A stretch of 52,864 bases of DNA from a candidate division WOR-1 bacterium RIFOXYB2_FULL_36_35 (lineage in GTDB: Bacteria; Margulisbacteria; WOR-1; XYC2-FULL-46-14; XYC2-FULL-37-10), in NCBI GenBank assembly GCA_001771505.1, contig MEUA01000031.1:1-52864 (forward strand), in the 5' to 3' direction. Shown piece by piece: positions 32,691-42,434 of the stretch (the first letter of the stretch is position 1; every line of letters starts with the position of its first letter). The translations under genes were made by a program, and so were the position numbers. Below the pieces are notes generated by a model. That model worked only from the letters and a program-made list of their open reading frames with translations. It searched no databases and was not told where the DNA came from.

Positions 32691-34856
32691 ATGCTTCCAA
32701 CAATAGTAATAATAACTATTTTTACTGAGATTTTTAGCGTAGGAGTATTGCTCTTTACTTCTTTCGCATTTGGTAAAAAATTTTTTGAACAGAAACAAAA
32801 AAAGGATTTCATTCTAAGTCTTGCCCTTTTTTCTTTTGCGATATACCCATGCCTTATAATTATTTCCCAAATGCTTTACAATTTGGGGACCCCTTTATCT
32901 TCACTTATCTTCATCCAGAGATTAATTTCTTACAACTTAATCCTCGATGCATTTTTAATACTTTTATTCATAAAATTTAGATTTAATCCCAAAATGATCA
33001 ATATTATTCTATGGATATTTTTTATCTCTGCGCTAACAATGATTTACAGAGTTGGAGCCTCTTCCATAAGCCTTGTATACAGGGTTGAAGGAGTAGAACC
33101 AATGGTAAATTTTTCTATTCCAACACTTCTTCGCCCTGTCTGGTCAAACACATGGCTATTGCTTTCAATAGTCTCTCTCTTTTTCTCTTTCAAGAAAAAG
33201 GGGGCGGAAAAAACTCTGTTGCTCTACGAATGTTTAGGTTCTTTTTTAGTTTTCTCATCGGTTTTGCCGACAATTGCATATCTTGCAACACAAAACAATT
33301 ATTATCTACTGATTTCATGGATTACAATTCTTTCAGGAACAATTCTTTTAACGCTGGCTGAGATAATCCCTAGCAAATCACCCCTAGCAAAAAGCCCTTT
33401 TAGCTTTTTCAGGAGCAGGATATTATTTAAATTAGTCTTTATTTTTGTGCTTATTATAGTTATTCTTTTTGAAATAACAACTCTTGTAACATTAAATCTA
33501 AGCAAACAAGCTCTTCAAAAATCAATCTTCTTAAGTTATAACGAAATAGCAAAAAACATCCGAGACCAAATAGAGCTTCTTGATACTCCTGATAATGATG
33601 CTCTTCAAAATATTGTAGAAAATAAAAAAATCGGAAGAACGGGAATTGCCTTTGTAATAGATTCGCAAGGCAATATCATAGCCCATCCCGACAAAACCCG
33701 AGTTTTTATTAAACAAAACTTTAAAGAAATAATATATGTAAAAAAAGCTCTTTCCGGAAAATCCGGGTCAGGAATACTGGGAGAAGATGATTTTGGGCAA
33801 ATTAAGGCAGGGGCTTTTCTTCCAATCAGAAAATTTGGCGGCGCCTTAATAGTGGAAGAGCCATTAAAAGATGCCTTTTATGAAATGCGCCAATTAGAAA
33901 CAAATTCTTTGATTTTTGTAATAATAGGTTTAACTCTAACCGTTATAACAGGATTGATTCTGGCCCAAAGCATAGAAAGTCCCATACATAAACTTACCCA
34001 AGGGACAGAAGCAATCTCCCACGGAGATTTAAGCGCAAAAATAGATATTGAATCTTCAGATGAAATAGGTAAGCTGGCTCTTGCTTTTAATAAAATGACC
34101 CGCTATCTGCAAGACAGCCAGGATCGTTTAATACTTTCTGAAAAATTAGCCGCGTTAGGAACAATGTCCGCGGGAATGGCTCATGAAATAAAAAATCCTC
34201 TGGTATCGCTTAGAACCTTTTCTCAGCTATTGCTAAGCAGATGGGAAGACAAAGAATTCCGAGAGAAATTTGCGCAGATAGTTCCCGCGGAAATCGAAAG
34301 AATCAACAAAATAGCAGAAAGTCTCCTTAAGTTTGGCAGACCAAGTAAACCAGAAATGGGGAAAGTAAATGTCAATATAATTCTTGAGGAAATACTCACT
34401 CTTTTCGAAAGTGAATGCAAAAAAAACAATATCCGCCTCAGCACAAAGTTTACAGAACTACCTGAAATTACAGGCGATCCACAACAATTATCACAAGCTT
34501 TCGTCAATTTAATTTTAAATGCTATACAAGCAATGGATAAAAATGGTGAACTCATTGTAAAAACCGATATAGGGGAAGTTGTTCAGACAGATTACAAGGA
34601 AGACTCTCTTCTCGAAAAGGGAGCTATAAAAGCAATTTTTGTTGAAATTTCAGACACAGGCCCTGGAATAGACGAAGAACACCTAAAATCATTGTTTGAT
34701 CCGTTTTTCACAACAAAGGTTAAAGGGACCGGAATGGGTTTGCCGATAACGTTAAGGATTATAGAGGAACATAAAGGCTCAATTAAAGTAAAAAGCACAG
34801 TTGGAAAAGGGACAACTTTTATTATTATGCTACCTCAGAAATTTGGGGAAAATTAG
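32691..34856 (+). CDS. Membrane histidine kinase with Cache-like sensor (NtrB style)
   Basis: In the 721-residue product, about residues 1-225 contain seven membrane segments. Another membrane segment follows (about 236-262), then an extracytoplasmic Cache-like domain (TGIAFVIDSQGNIIAHPDKTR), a membrane segment at about 405-425, HAMP, and the kinase core. The phospho-accepting His498 is in AGMAHEIKNPL. The ATPase has N boxes (NLILNAIQAM), SDTGPGI (G1) and GTGMGLPI (G2). This type commonly pairs with sigma-54 regulators. Being last in an operon of SLH and outer-membrane proteins, it may sense the envelope state. The orphan NtrC-type regulator at 2631-4037 is a candidate partner. Confidence 0.9.
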   Translation: MLPTIVIITIFTEIFSVGVLLFTSFAFGKKFFEQKQKKDFILSLALFSFAIYPCLIIISQMLYNLGTPLSSLIFIQRLISYNLILDAFLILLFIKFRFNPKMINIILWIFFISALTMIYRVGASSISLVYRVEGVEPMVNFSIPTLLRPVWSNTWLLLSIVSLFFSFKKKGAEKTLLLYECLGSFLVFSSVLPTIAYLATQNNYYLLISWITILSGTILLTLAEIIPSKSPLAKSPFSFFRSRILFKLVFIFVLIIVILFEITTLVTLNLSKQALQKSIFLSYNEIAKNIRDQIELLDTPDNDALQNIVENKKIGRTGIAFVIDSQGNIIAHPDKTRVFIKQNFKEIIYVKKALSGKSGSGILGEDDFGQIKAGAFLPIRKFGGALIVEEPLKDAFYEMRQLETNSLIFVIIGLTLTVITGLILAQSIESPIHKLTQGTEAISHGDLSAKIDIESSDEIGKLALAFNKMTRYLQDSQDRLILSEKLAALGTMSAGMAHEIKNPLVSLRTFSQLLLSRWEDKEFREKFAQIVPAEIERINKIAESLLKFGRPSKPEMGKVNVNIILEEILTLFESECKKNNIRLSTKFTELPEITGDPQQLSQAFVNLILNAIQAMDKNGELIVKTDIGEVVQTDYKEDSLLEKGAIKAIFVEISDTGPGIDEEHLKSLFDPFFTTKVKGTGMGLPITLRIIEEHKGSIKVKSTVGKGTTFIIMLPQKFGEN

Positions 34857-35085
34857 AAGATTCCGTAGCGCAGCTTAAAAACCCCGGAGGCAAACTGCCT
34901 ACCTCTTGAAAATGCCTAAATTCAGACAAACGAATAGAAGGGGAAGGATCAGAAAAACCTTTACTTACATCATGTTCTATGTTTTCACCAATCATCCACA
35001 CGGAAGACAATCCTGTCTTAGAAAAGCGCGGCAAAGAACTATTAAAATCTATATGCATGCTTTTATCCCCTCTAGTTTCCCACAT
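34825..35085 (-). CDS. Possible small gene, 86 aa, antisense to the kinase 3' end
   Basis: The ATG at 35085 follows AAAGGA by about six bases, a good ribosome site. The predicted product (MWETRGDKSMHIDFNSSLP at the start) is soluble, with a conserved-looking Gly/Pro/Ser middle, and matches nothing I know. It overlaps the kinase gene by 32 bases at the 3' ends. It may be a real gene or chance; nothing else occupies the 316 bases between the kinase and clpC. Confidence 0.4.
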   Translation of the reverse strand: MWETRGDKSMHIDFNSSLPRFSKTGLSSVWMIGENIEHDVSKGFSDPSPSIRLSEFRHFQEVGSLPPGFLSCATESSNFPQISEVA

Positions 35086-35136
35086 AAAAGTTCCTTTAAA
35101 ATATATTGCGCTTTCAATATAAAATATCGGGGTTAA

Positions 35137-35165
35137 TTGCTTAAAACTTGCACAAATGTTATAAT
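35137..35165 (+). promoter_or_regulatory. Promoter of clpC-radA
   Basis: TTGCTT (35137-35142), 17 bases, TATAAT (35160-35165), then seven bases and the clpC ATG. There is no CtsR heptad-repeat operator, and the mRNA should be leaderless. A half copy of the palindromic repeat (ATCGGGGTTAATTG) touches the -35. Confidence 0.8.
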
Positions 35166-35172
35166 TTTTTAT

Positions 35173-37653
35173 ATGTTTGAAAGGTTTTCTGAACATGCAA
35201 TTCGCATAATAATGTCGGCCCAAGAAGAGGCAAAAAAGATGAAAGCTTCCGAAGTTAGAGTAGAACATCTTTTACTTGGAATGATAAGAGAAAAAGAATC
35301 TATAATAATTAAAACATTTGAAGCTTTAGGCCTTTATGCCGAAGAACTAAGGACAATCTTAGAAAAAAATCTGCCGTCGGAAATTACCATACAAAAACAA
35401 GAAATTCCATTTTCAAACAATGTAAAAAAAGTAATAGAAATATCATGGGAAGAAGCAAGAACCCTGGGACATAATTATATTGGCGCAGAGCATTTATTTC
35501 TTGCCTTGTTAAGAATAGAATCAGGGATAACAGCCGAATTGTTTAAGAAATATAACATAACTGAACAACAGGCAAAACAGAGCCTGATTTCATACATGAC
35601 TCAACAGACTACCCAACACAAACAATTCCCCAAAAGGAGTGATACTCCGTTTCTCGACAGTTTTAGTAGGGATTTAACAAAACTTGCCAGAGAATCAAAA
35701 CTTGACCCTGTCATAGGCAGGCACAAAGAGATAGAAAGAGTAATCCAGATTTTATCTCGCCGCAAGAAAAATAATCCTGTACTTTTAGGAGAAGCGGGAG
35801 TTGGAAAGACAGCCATTGTTGAGGGACTAGCCCAAAGAATTATTGCGGCAGACATTCCAAGCCCCCTACTAAACAAAAGAATTATCTCTTTAGATCTTGG
35901 TCTTTTGGTGTCGGGGACAAGATACAGAGGAGAATTTGAAGAAAGACTAAAAAAGATAATGACAGAAATAATAAAGTCAGGGAAAATAATCCTTTTTATA
36001 GACGAACTTCACACTCTAATAGGAGCAGGGGCCGCAGAAGGGGCCATGGATGCGGCAAACATACTAAAACCTTCCCTTGCGCGCGGAGAGATTCATGTAA
36101 TTGGAGCAACAACGCTAAATGAATACAGGAAAAAAATAGAATCTGATCCCGCATTGGAAAGAAGATTCCAGTCAGTAATTGTTGACGAGCCAAAGGTTGT
36201 AGACACAATTGAAATTTTAAAAGGTTTAAGAAGCCGTTATGAGGATTTCCATAAAGTAAGAATTACAAACGATGCTCTTGTTTCTGCTGCAAGGCTTTCG
36301 GATCGTTATATCGCCGACAGAAAACTTCCTGACAAAGCAATAGATTTAATGGATGAAGCCGCCTCAAAAATAATGCTCAAATCAAACATTGCGCCTCCCG
36401 AACTTTTAGAACTCAACAAAAAATTAGAAGAGATGAAAACAAAAAAAGAGGCTGCCATACAAAATCAGGACTTTGAAATAGCTGCTAAGTTAAGAGATGA
36501 AGAGATGCAACTAAAAAATAAGTATGAAGAAGCATCAAAAAAAGTTGTTGGAGTATCTTATGATGAACTGCCAATTGTAGATTCCGAAGCTATAGCAGAA
36601 GTTGTCTCCGCATGGACAGGATTTCCTATTACCCAATTAACTTCCGAAGAAACAAAAAGGCTGCTAATGATGGAAGAAGAATTATCTCAAAAAGTCGTAG
36701 GCCAAAAAGAGGCAATAACAACTATTTCAAAATCCATACGAAGAGCTCGGACAGGACTTAAAAATCCAAACAGGCCTATAGGATCATTTATATTTCTTGG
36801 CCCTTCCGGCGTTGGAAAAACAGAGCTGGCAAAATGTTTGGCGGAGTTTTTGTTTGGAGACAAAGATGCAATGGTCAGAATTGATATGTCGGAATATTTA
36901 GAATCTCATACGATATCACGATTGCTAGGCTCCCCTCCCGGCTATATAGGCCATGGCGAAGGTGGATTACTAACAGAACCTATCCGCAAAAAACCACATT
37001 CTGTCGTTTTATTTGATGAAATTGAAAAAGCACATAAAGACGTAATGAATATCCTTCTTCAAATTTTAGATGACGGAACTGCAACTGACGCGCAAGGGAG
37101 GAAAGTCGATTTTAAAAACACAGTATTAATAATGACAAGCAATATCGGCGGAGATCTTTTTCAGAAGGAATCTTCAATTGGCTTTATAAACAGAGAAGAT
37201 GCGCATGCCAACTACGAAAAAACAAAAAAAGAAGTTCTGGAAAAACTTTCAAAAGAGTTTAAGCCGGAGTTTTTAAACAGAATAGATGAAACAGTTGTTT
37301 TCGCTCCATTGTCAAAGGAGGATTTAGCTGAAATAGTAGACTTAATGATAGAAGACATCAACGAAAGAATAAAAGAAAAAGAGATGTCTATTAAAATCAC
37401 AAAAAAAGCTAAAGATTTTCTTGTGGAAAAAGGCTACGACCCCAAATTTGGAGCCAGGCCTTTGAGACGTACTATCGAAGACTATATTGAAGATCCCCTT
37501 TCGGAAGAGGTTCTTCGGGGGAAAATTATATTTGGTTCGGAAATAAAAGCTGATACAAAAGACAACAAAATAATTTTCAGCACTTTAAAAACAAATTCAA
37601 AAAATCTGCAAAAATCGCTGTTGGTCAAAGAAACCTCTTTAAAGAATAAATGA
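35173..37653 (+). CDS. clpC: ClpC-type AAA+ unfoldase
   Basis: The 826-residue product has the whole ClpC plan: two Clp-N repeats (about 1-150, FERFSEHAIRIIMSAQEEA), a first AAA+ ring with Walker A GEAGVGKT (207-214), a UVR middle domain (AAIQNQDFEIAAKLRDEEM), a second AAA+ ring with Walker A GPSGVGKT (543-550), and a D2-small domain (GYDPKFGARPLRRTIEDYIE). It unfolds proteins for ClpP. The adaptor and kinase genes of the Firmicutes clpC operon are absent; the gene is coupled to radA by an ATGA overlap. This clpC-radA order is known from other bacteria. The ATG at 35173 is set by the promoter. Confidence 0.96.
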   Translation: MFERFSEHAIRIIMSAQEEAKKMKASEVRVEHLLLGMIREKESIIIKTFEALGLYAEELRTILEKNLPSEITIQKQEIPFSNNVKKVIEISWEEARTLGHNYIGAEHLFLALLRIESGITAELFKKYNITEQQAKQSLISYMTQQTTQHKQFPKRSDTPFLDSFSRDLTKLARESKLDPVIGRHKEIERVIQILSRRKKNNPVLLGEAGVGKTAIVEGLAQRIIAADIPSPLLNKRIISLDLGLLVSGTRYRGEFEERLKKIMTEIIKSGKIILFIDELHTLIGAGAAEGAMDAANILKPSLARGEIHVIGATTLNEYRKKIESDPALERRFQSVIVDEPKVVDTIEILKGLRSRYEDFHKVRITNDALVSAARLSDRYIADRKLPDKAIDLMDEAASKIMLKSNIAPPELLELNKKLEEMKTKKEAAIQNQDFEIAAKLRDEEMQLKNKYEEASKKVVGVSYDELPIVDSEAIAEVVSAWTGFPITQLTSEETKRLLMMEEELSQKVVGQKEAITTISKSIRRARTGLKNPNRPIGSFIFLGPSGVGKTELAKCLAEFLFGDKDAMVRIDMSEYLESHTISRLLGSPPGYIGHGEGGLLTEPIRKKPHSVVLFDEIEKAHKDVMNILLQILDDGTATDAQGRKVDFKNTVLIMTSNIGGDLFQKESSIGFINREDAHANYEKTKKEVLEKLSKEFKPEFLNRIDETVVFAPLSKEDLAEIVDLMIEDINERIKEKEMSIKITKKAKDFLVEKGYDPKFGARPLRRTIEDYIEDPLSEEVLRGKIIFGSEIKADTKDNKIIFSTLKTNSKNLQKSLLVKETSLKNK

Positions 37654-39011
37654 AAACCGAATCACGTTTTTTTTGCCAAAATTGCGGGAATGATTTCCCG
37701 AGATGGTCAGGGCAATGTCAATCTTGTGGCGCCTGGAACAGTCTGGTCGAAGAAAAAACCGTGAAAGCTAAACAAACAGTCTACAAACCCAAACATGCCG
37801 AGTTAAATACAACTCCACTATCAATAAAAGATATAGATTATAACCAAGAAGAGAGAAAATCATCCGGAGTGGAAGAATTTGACAGGGTTTTAGGGGGTGG
37901 GATTGTCCCGGGGGCTGTAATTTTAGTGGGCGGTGATCCGGGAATCGGGAAATCAACCTTAATGCTGCAAATTGCAAATAAATCAGACAAAAAAATCCTT
38001 TATGCTTCAGGAGAGGAATCAGCAAAACAAATTAAAATCAGGGCTCAACGACTTGGAGCGCTATCTGAAAAAATTAAGGTTTATGCCGAAACAAATTTAT
38101 TTTTAATAGAAAAAGGGATAGAACAAGAAAAGCCTGAAATCGTAATAATAGATTCTATACAAACAATGTTTCGTGAAGATATAGATTCTGCCCCGGGATC
38201 TGTTTCACAGGTGAGAGAGTGTGCAGCTTACCTGGTAAAAATAGCAAAAGAGACTCATATCCCAATATTTATAATCGGGCATGTCACAAAAGAAGGGAAC
38301 ATCGCAGGGCCTAGAATTTTGGAGCACATAGTTGATGCTGTCATCTATTTTGAGGGAGAACAACACAAACAGTTTAGAATTCTTCGAGGGATAAAAAACA
38401 GATTCGGATCTATATCAGAAGTCGGTATCTTTGAAATGACAGAAACAGGGCTTGTAACAGTTGACAATCCATCTGAAATCTTCCTGGCAGAAAGGCCCAA
38501 AGGAGAAAGCGGATCAACAATTACAGCCATTATAGAAGGATCAAGACCTCTTTTAATTGAAGTACAAGCCTTAACAGCATATACAAAGATGGTAATGCCA
38601 CGAAGAACATCGGTCGGCATTGATTACAACAGATTGATGATGATTCTGGCTGTTCTGGAGAAAAAAGCCAATTTAAAACTATCGTCTCTTGATATTTTTG
38701 TAAGCATTGCTGGAGGGATAAAGGTTGCGGAACCTGCCATCGACCTCCCCATGGCGCTGGCAGTCGCGTCTTCCTATAAAAACAAACCGCTTCCGGAAGA
38801 TTTAATCGCTGTCGGAGAAATAGGATTAACGGGAGAAGTAAGAGCTGTTAATCAGATCGAAAAAAGGATAACAGAAGCCGAAAAGCTCGGCTTTAAGAAG
38901 ATTCTAATTCCAAAAGGGAATCTGAAACAGATAAAAACTTCCAAAATAGAAATCGCGGTAGCCGGATCGATTTCTGAGGCATTTAATAATATCGGAACTG
39001 TTGAGAAATAA
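37650..39011 (+). CDS. radA: DNA repair protein RadA
   Basis: The 453-residue product begins with a four-Cys zinc finger (C9, C12, C23, C26), then a RecA-like ATPase with Walker A GDPGIGKST (about 95-103). The RadA signature KNRFG (about 250) and a Lon-protease-like C-terminal domain (about 290-450) follow. It acts in branch migration during recombination. The first codons overlap the clpC stop (ATGA), so both come from the same message. Confidence 0.96.
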   Translation: MKTESRFFCQNCGNDFPRWSGQCQSCGAWNSLVEEKTVKAKQTVYKPKHAELNTTPLSIKDIDYNQEERKSSGVEEFDRVLGGGIVPGAVILVGGDPGIGKSTLMLQIANKSDKKILYASGEESAKQIKIRAQRLGALSEKIKVYAETNLFLIEKGIEQEKPEIVIIDSIQTMFREDIDSAPGSVSQVRECAAYLVKIAKETHIPIFIIGHVTKEGNIAGPRILEHIVDAVIYFEGEQHKQFRILRGIKNRFGSISEVGIFEMTETGLVTVDNPSEIFLAERPKGESGSTITAIIEGSRPLLIEVQALTAYTKMVMPRRTSVGIDYNRLMMILAVLEKKANLKLSSLDIFVSIAGGIKVAEPAIDLPMALAVASSYKNKPLPEDLIAVGEIGLTGEVRAVNQIEKRITEAEKLGFKKILIPKGNLKQIKTSKIEIAVAGSISEAFNNIGTVEK

Positions 39012-39021
39012 GCACCCCACA

Positions 39022-39070
39022 TTAACCCCGACTATTCACGTTTAAACCAGAAATTATCATTATCGGGGCT
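39022..39070. repeat. Palindromic repeat pair, shortened, between radA and the HEAT protein
   Basis: On the minus strand this reads GCCCCGATAATGATAATTTCTGG.. to TGAATAGTCGGGGTT. It matches the copies at 2831 and 4060, including the spacer, but lacks about ten bases of the first palindrome. Confidence 0.7.
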
Positions 39071-39156
39071 TGAAATTCCTTATGGACACACCATGCCCAT
39101 ATAAAAAAGTTCCCTTCCGAAATTCAACCTCAGAATTAACGATATATATACAAATC

Positions 39157-41772
39157 ATGCTAAATACTCAAATACAAACATCAACATTTAAAGGAAGTAA
39201 ATACGGCTCTTTTCCCGTAAGATGGAAATTCCCCGGGGACAAAACACCTTCAAGGCAACATCTGCCTGAAATAACAGGAGATGCCAGAAAAACAATCACA
39301 CATTCATTATGTTATTATGGTTTTCCTCAAAATATAGACAAAAAGATAGACAAGCTCCCCTCCCAAGAAGAATTAAACAATCTAACCAGTTTAGGACAAC
39401 ATTATATTTCCTTTACTGTTTATATACTAAAACAGATGTTAGCTGTCGGTGCCATAAAACCGGAAACAGCCTGGATGCTTTTCAACTGGGACTTTAATAA
39501 TATACAAAACCAAGGAGTAAACAAAAACAATTTTGAATATATGAGAAACTGTTTCATGTTAAAAGTCAGATCTTTTGTTCAAGAATCTGATTTAACACAG
39601 GGAAAAGCTTTAGTAATGTTTGAATTCTGGGCAAGAGCAGGAAGCGCAGGCTTAGAAAAATACGAAGAATATCCTCAATTTAAAAAAGAATTAGAATTCA
39701 ACCCTAAGGAAATTGAAGATTCTCAGTTAGAAGAAGAATACAAAAAAGCTCTCTGGCTGGAAATGAGATTAATGGAAGACCAAGTGGGAATAAAAGGTTT
39801 AAATGAAGAACTAAGCATTTTTGAAGACGGATACGGAAATGATTATGGAGAATATAATCCTGAAAAAAACAAAATAACAGCAACAATCAATATGTTTAAT
39901 AGAAGAAAGATAATCTATGAACCCAAATCTATAGATTCAACAATAAAAGCAGAAATAGGGCATTGGATGTTTCGATTTCTCAACATTAGAACCCCGCGCA
40001 TGGGATGGAGTATCCACAGGGTAGTAACAGAGTTAGCCGATAGAAGTAATTTCCATGCTATTCTCAATGGTAATCTTGAAGATCGTTCACCTCAAGCAAA
40101 AGTCTTTAAAACGGGCGGGTATTACTTCACAAGTCGCCATAAAGATTCTTCCTTCAATAACCAAGAAGAAAGATTCCCAACTTTTCCGGAAGAACACCCA
40201 ACAAAACGCGCTCCTTTGAAAGATTTGACGGAGGAACATGTTGCCGCGGAATATTTTGACAGATTAATAAGAATAAAACTGTTCTCTCAAAAAGGCTTAT
40301 TACACTTAGCCCCAAAGCCATCATCAAAAGCCAAAGTAGCAATCGCAAGAAAACAATTGTACAGAAAAATAGTTCTATATATTTCACTTTTAGATCTGGA
40401 AGGAAAAATAAAGAATTTTAGTGACTTACAAAAAGCAATTAAAAAAATTGATCCTGAAAAAATAGAAGAGTATTATTTAAACTGGAGAGAAAAAGCAATT
40501 AAAGCTTTTGAACAAATATTGAGAGATGGGGAAGAAACTGTAGAGGTCAAAAAAAATGCAGCAAAAGCTATCGGCCATTTAGGAAATTCTTCTTCTCTTC
40601 CAACACTCTTGCAAGGGCTTGAATACTATTCTCAATTTAATTGGGATGAGGATTCAATGAGAATAGTAAAATCAATTATCGAGGCAATTGGATTTATAGA
40701 GAATGAAACAGCAGTTGCTGCGATTGAAAAGCAATTAAATAATGCCGAAGCGTCAGTAAGAAGCGCAGCGGCAAAAACACTAATCAAACTTAAAAATCTA
40801 AAAAAAGGCTCTAGTGAGTATAAGGAGCTATATGCTTATACCTTAATCATAGGAAAAACCTCTTTTGATAATTGCGTGAAGCTTGGAGAACAAGCTCTCT
40901 CTGCAATGGAAAAAGGACTAAAAGATAATAATTCCTATATTAGAGCATTAGCTGCATTAACAATAATTAAAATAAAAAAGCTTGAAAGTGAAACAGATGA
41001 ATACCAAAAGCTAATAGCTTATCATTTAATTCAAAAAAGGGAATATAAAGAAGCTCAAAAATTAGGAAGAAATATTTTGCCTGCTCTAAAAGAAGAGATC
41101 AAACACAATCCCTATTTTATAAATTGTGAAGGAGTTGTTCCTTTACTAAAAAAGACAATCCCACCAGAAAAGCTTTCCTTGCTGGATGAAAGATTGAACC
41201 TTTTTTCTTTATCAAATACAAGGGCGGCAATAGCAGGGGTAATGATAAACGTCAGAAAACTAAAGCCTGGAACTGCCGAATATAAGCGGCTATACGCGTA
41301 CATATTAATTGATAGATGGGAAGAAAAGAAACCTTCAACACAAGAAGTTAAAAATCTTGGGAACGATGCTATTTATGCGCTAAAAAGCGCACTAAATGAT
41401 TCTTATGCCTTTAGAGTCGAAGCAGCCGTTAATTTGTTGTTAGAAATAAACAGAGAAGAAGCTATCCAAATTTTGGAAGATCATCTGCTCAATGGTTGCG
41501 GAGAAAAAAAATCAATAGTTGCAAAAGCGCTAAAAAAAGCAAGAAACACAAAGAAAGGGTCAGAAGAAGAGAGAAGATTAACTGCTTTTCAGTTGATAGA
41601 GGGATTGGCAGTAGATAGCCAAAGAACAATAAAAAGATTGCAAAAACTAGGAAAAGCGGCAGTTCCTGCTTTGAGAGATACAATACAAAATTCTCCAGGT
41701 CAATATAGCGTCATGAGATATGCAAGCATATTAAAATCTATAGAAAAAACAAGTCGTTATAATCTCTTCTAA
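39157..41772 (+). CDS. HEAT-repeat protein with a degenerate zinc-peptidase helix
   Basis: The first half (to about residue 440) is of unknown fold and includes DSTIKAEIGHWMFRFLNI. This looks like a HExxH peptidase helix whose first His has become Ala, so it should not bind zinc. The second half is HEAT-like: VEVKKNAAKAIGHLGNSSSLP, then a longer unit repeated several times with a core like EYKELYAYTLI, LGEQALSAMEKGL and IRALAALTIIK. The last copy ends KAAVPALRDTI. It has no signal peptide. The ATG at 39157 has a TATATA seven bases upstream; an ATG at 39082 would add 25 unlikely residues. Confidence 0.7.
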   Translation: MLNTQIQTSTFKGSKYGSFPVRWKFPGDKTPSRQHLPEITGDARKTITHSLCYYGFPQNIDKKIDKLPSQEELNNLTSLGQHYISFTVYILKQMLAVGAIKPETAWMLFNWDFNNIQNQGVNKNNFEYMRNCFMLKVRSFVQESDLTQGKALVMFEFWARAGSAGLEKYEEYPQFKKELEFNPKEIEDSQLEEEYKKALWLEMRLMEDQVGIKGLNEELSIFEDGYGNDYGEYNPEKNKITATINMFNRRKIIYEPKSIDSTIKAEIGHWMFRFLNIRTPRMGWSIHRVVTELADRSNFHAILNGNLEDRSPQAKVFKTGGYYFTSRHKDSSFNNQEERFPTFPEEHPTKRAPLKDLTEEHVAAEYFDRLIRIKLFSQKGLLHLAPKPSSKAKVAIARKQLYRKIVLYISLLDLEGKIKNFSDLQKAIKKIDPEKIEEYYLNWREKAIKAFEQILRDGEETVEVKKNAAKAIGHLGNSSSLPTLLQGLEYYSQFNWDEDSMRIVKSIIEAIGFIENETAVAAIEKQLNNAEASVRSAAAKTLIKLKNLKKGSSEYKELYAYTLIIGKTSFDNCVKLGEQALSAMEKGLKDNNSYIRALAALTIIKIKKLESETDEYQKLIAYHLIQKREYKEAQKLGRNILPALKEEIKHNPYFINCEGVVPLLKKTIPPEKLSLLDERLNLFSLSNTRAAIAGVMINVRKLKPGTAEYKRLYAYILIDRWEEKKPSTQEVKNLGNDAIYALKSALNDSYAFRVEAAVNLLLEINREEAIQILEDHLLNGCGEKKSIVAKALKKARNTKKGSEEERRLTAFQLIEGLAVDSQRTIKRLQKLGKAAVPALRDTIQNSPGQYSVMRYASILKSIEKTSRYNLF

Positions 41773-41970
41773 AACAATTAACCCCAATTGTCCAATAAAT
41801 GTCCTAAGGTCATGGGTGACGAATTCTCGTCTACGGTTTAAAAGCTCTACTTGAAATTCTCCTTTATTTTAGGGGGCAATAGAGATGTTAGAGTCATGGA
41901 ATGAAAATTGCTACAAAAAAGGTGTCAAGGTTTCTAGGTTTCAAGGGATCGAGTAAGGGAAAAAACAAAC

Positions 41971-42189
41971 ATGGATATTAGAACTTTTAAAGACTTGAAA
42001 GTTTGGAAAAAGTCATATGATTTAGCGGTAGAGGTGTACAAGGCTACAAAGCTTTTCCCTTCCGAAGAAAAATTTGGCATAACTTCTCAAATAAGAAGGG
42101 CTGTTGTTGGCATATCATCTAATATTGCAGAAGGTTACGAACGTCAATACAGGAAGGAGTATATAAGATTTTTAATGATCGCTTGGTGA
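41971..42189 (+). pseudogene. Four-helix-bundle (S23-type) protein, truncated
   Basis: The 72-residue product begins FKDLKVWKKSYDLAVEVYK and has ITSQIRRAVVGISSNIAEGYER, both typical of the four-helix-bundle S23 family often found between genes. It ends abruptly at KEYIRFLMIAW, where the family normally continues for about 45 residues. A continuing LGEVEIYLT is readable at once in another frame, so a small deletion or frameshift has cut it. The downstream DNA soon becomes repeat sequence. It is probably non-functional. Confidence 0.7.
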
Positions 42190-42263
42190 GGTTGAAATAT
42201 ATTTAACTCCGATTATTCATACATCGAGTAATATTTGATAATTTGTTAGTTATTGATTCTGGT

Positions 42264-42293
42264 ATGAACCCCGATTAGGAAATCGGGGTGAAT
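42264..42293. repeat. Palindromic repeat
   Basis: TGAACCCCGATTAGGAAATCGGGGTGAAT forms a near-perfect stem. It lies between the broken S23-type gene and plsC. Confidence 0.75.
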
Positions 42294-42403
42294 GATTTCA
42301 TACGAAATCTTGTCATTAAGTTTAGTTTGCAACACCCAAATCGCAACTTTTTACGAGAGGAATTAACATTTTTTGAGGCTTGTGCGGAAGTCAGGAGAAA
42401 ACA

Positions 42404-42434
42404 GTGAACCCCGATTATGATGCTCGGGGTTAAA
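42404..42434. repeat. Palindromic repeat at the plsC stop
   Basis: TGAACCCCGATTATGATGCTCGGGGTTAAAG. On the minus strand its TTAA provides the plsC stop codon (42430-42432), as at 10476. Confidence 0.75.

Noticed and set aside
34906-35136. Plus-strand frame before clpC
   Set aside because: It overlaps the clpC promoter and a repeat half unit; the minus-strand frame here has a better ribosome site.
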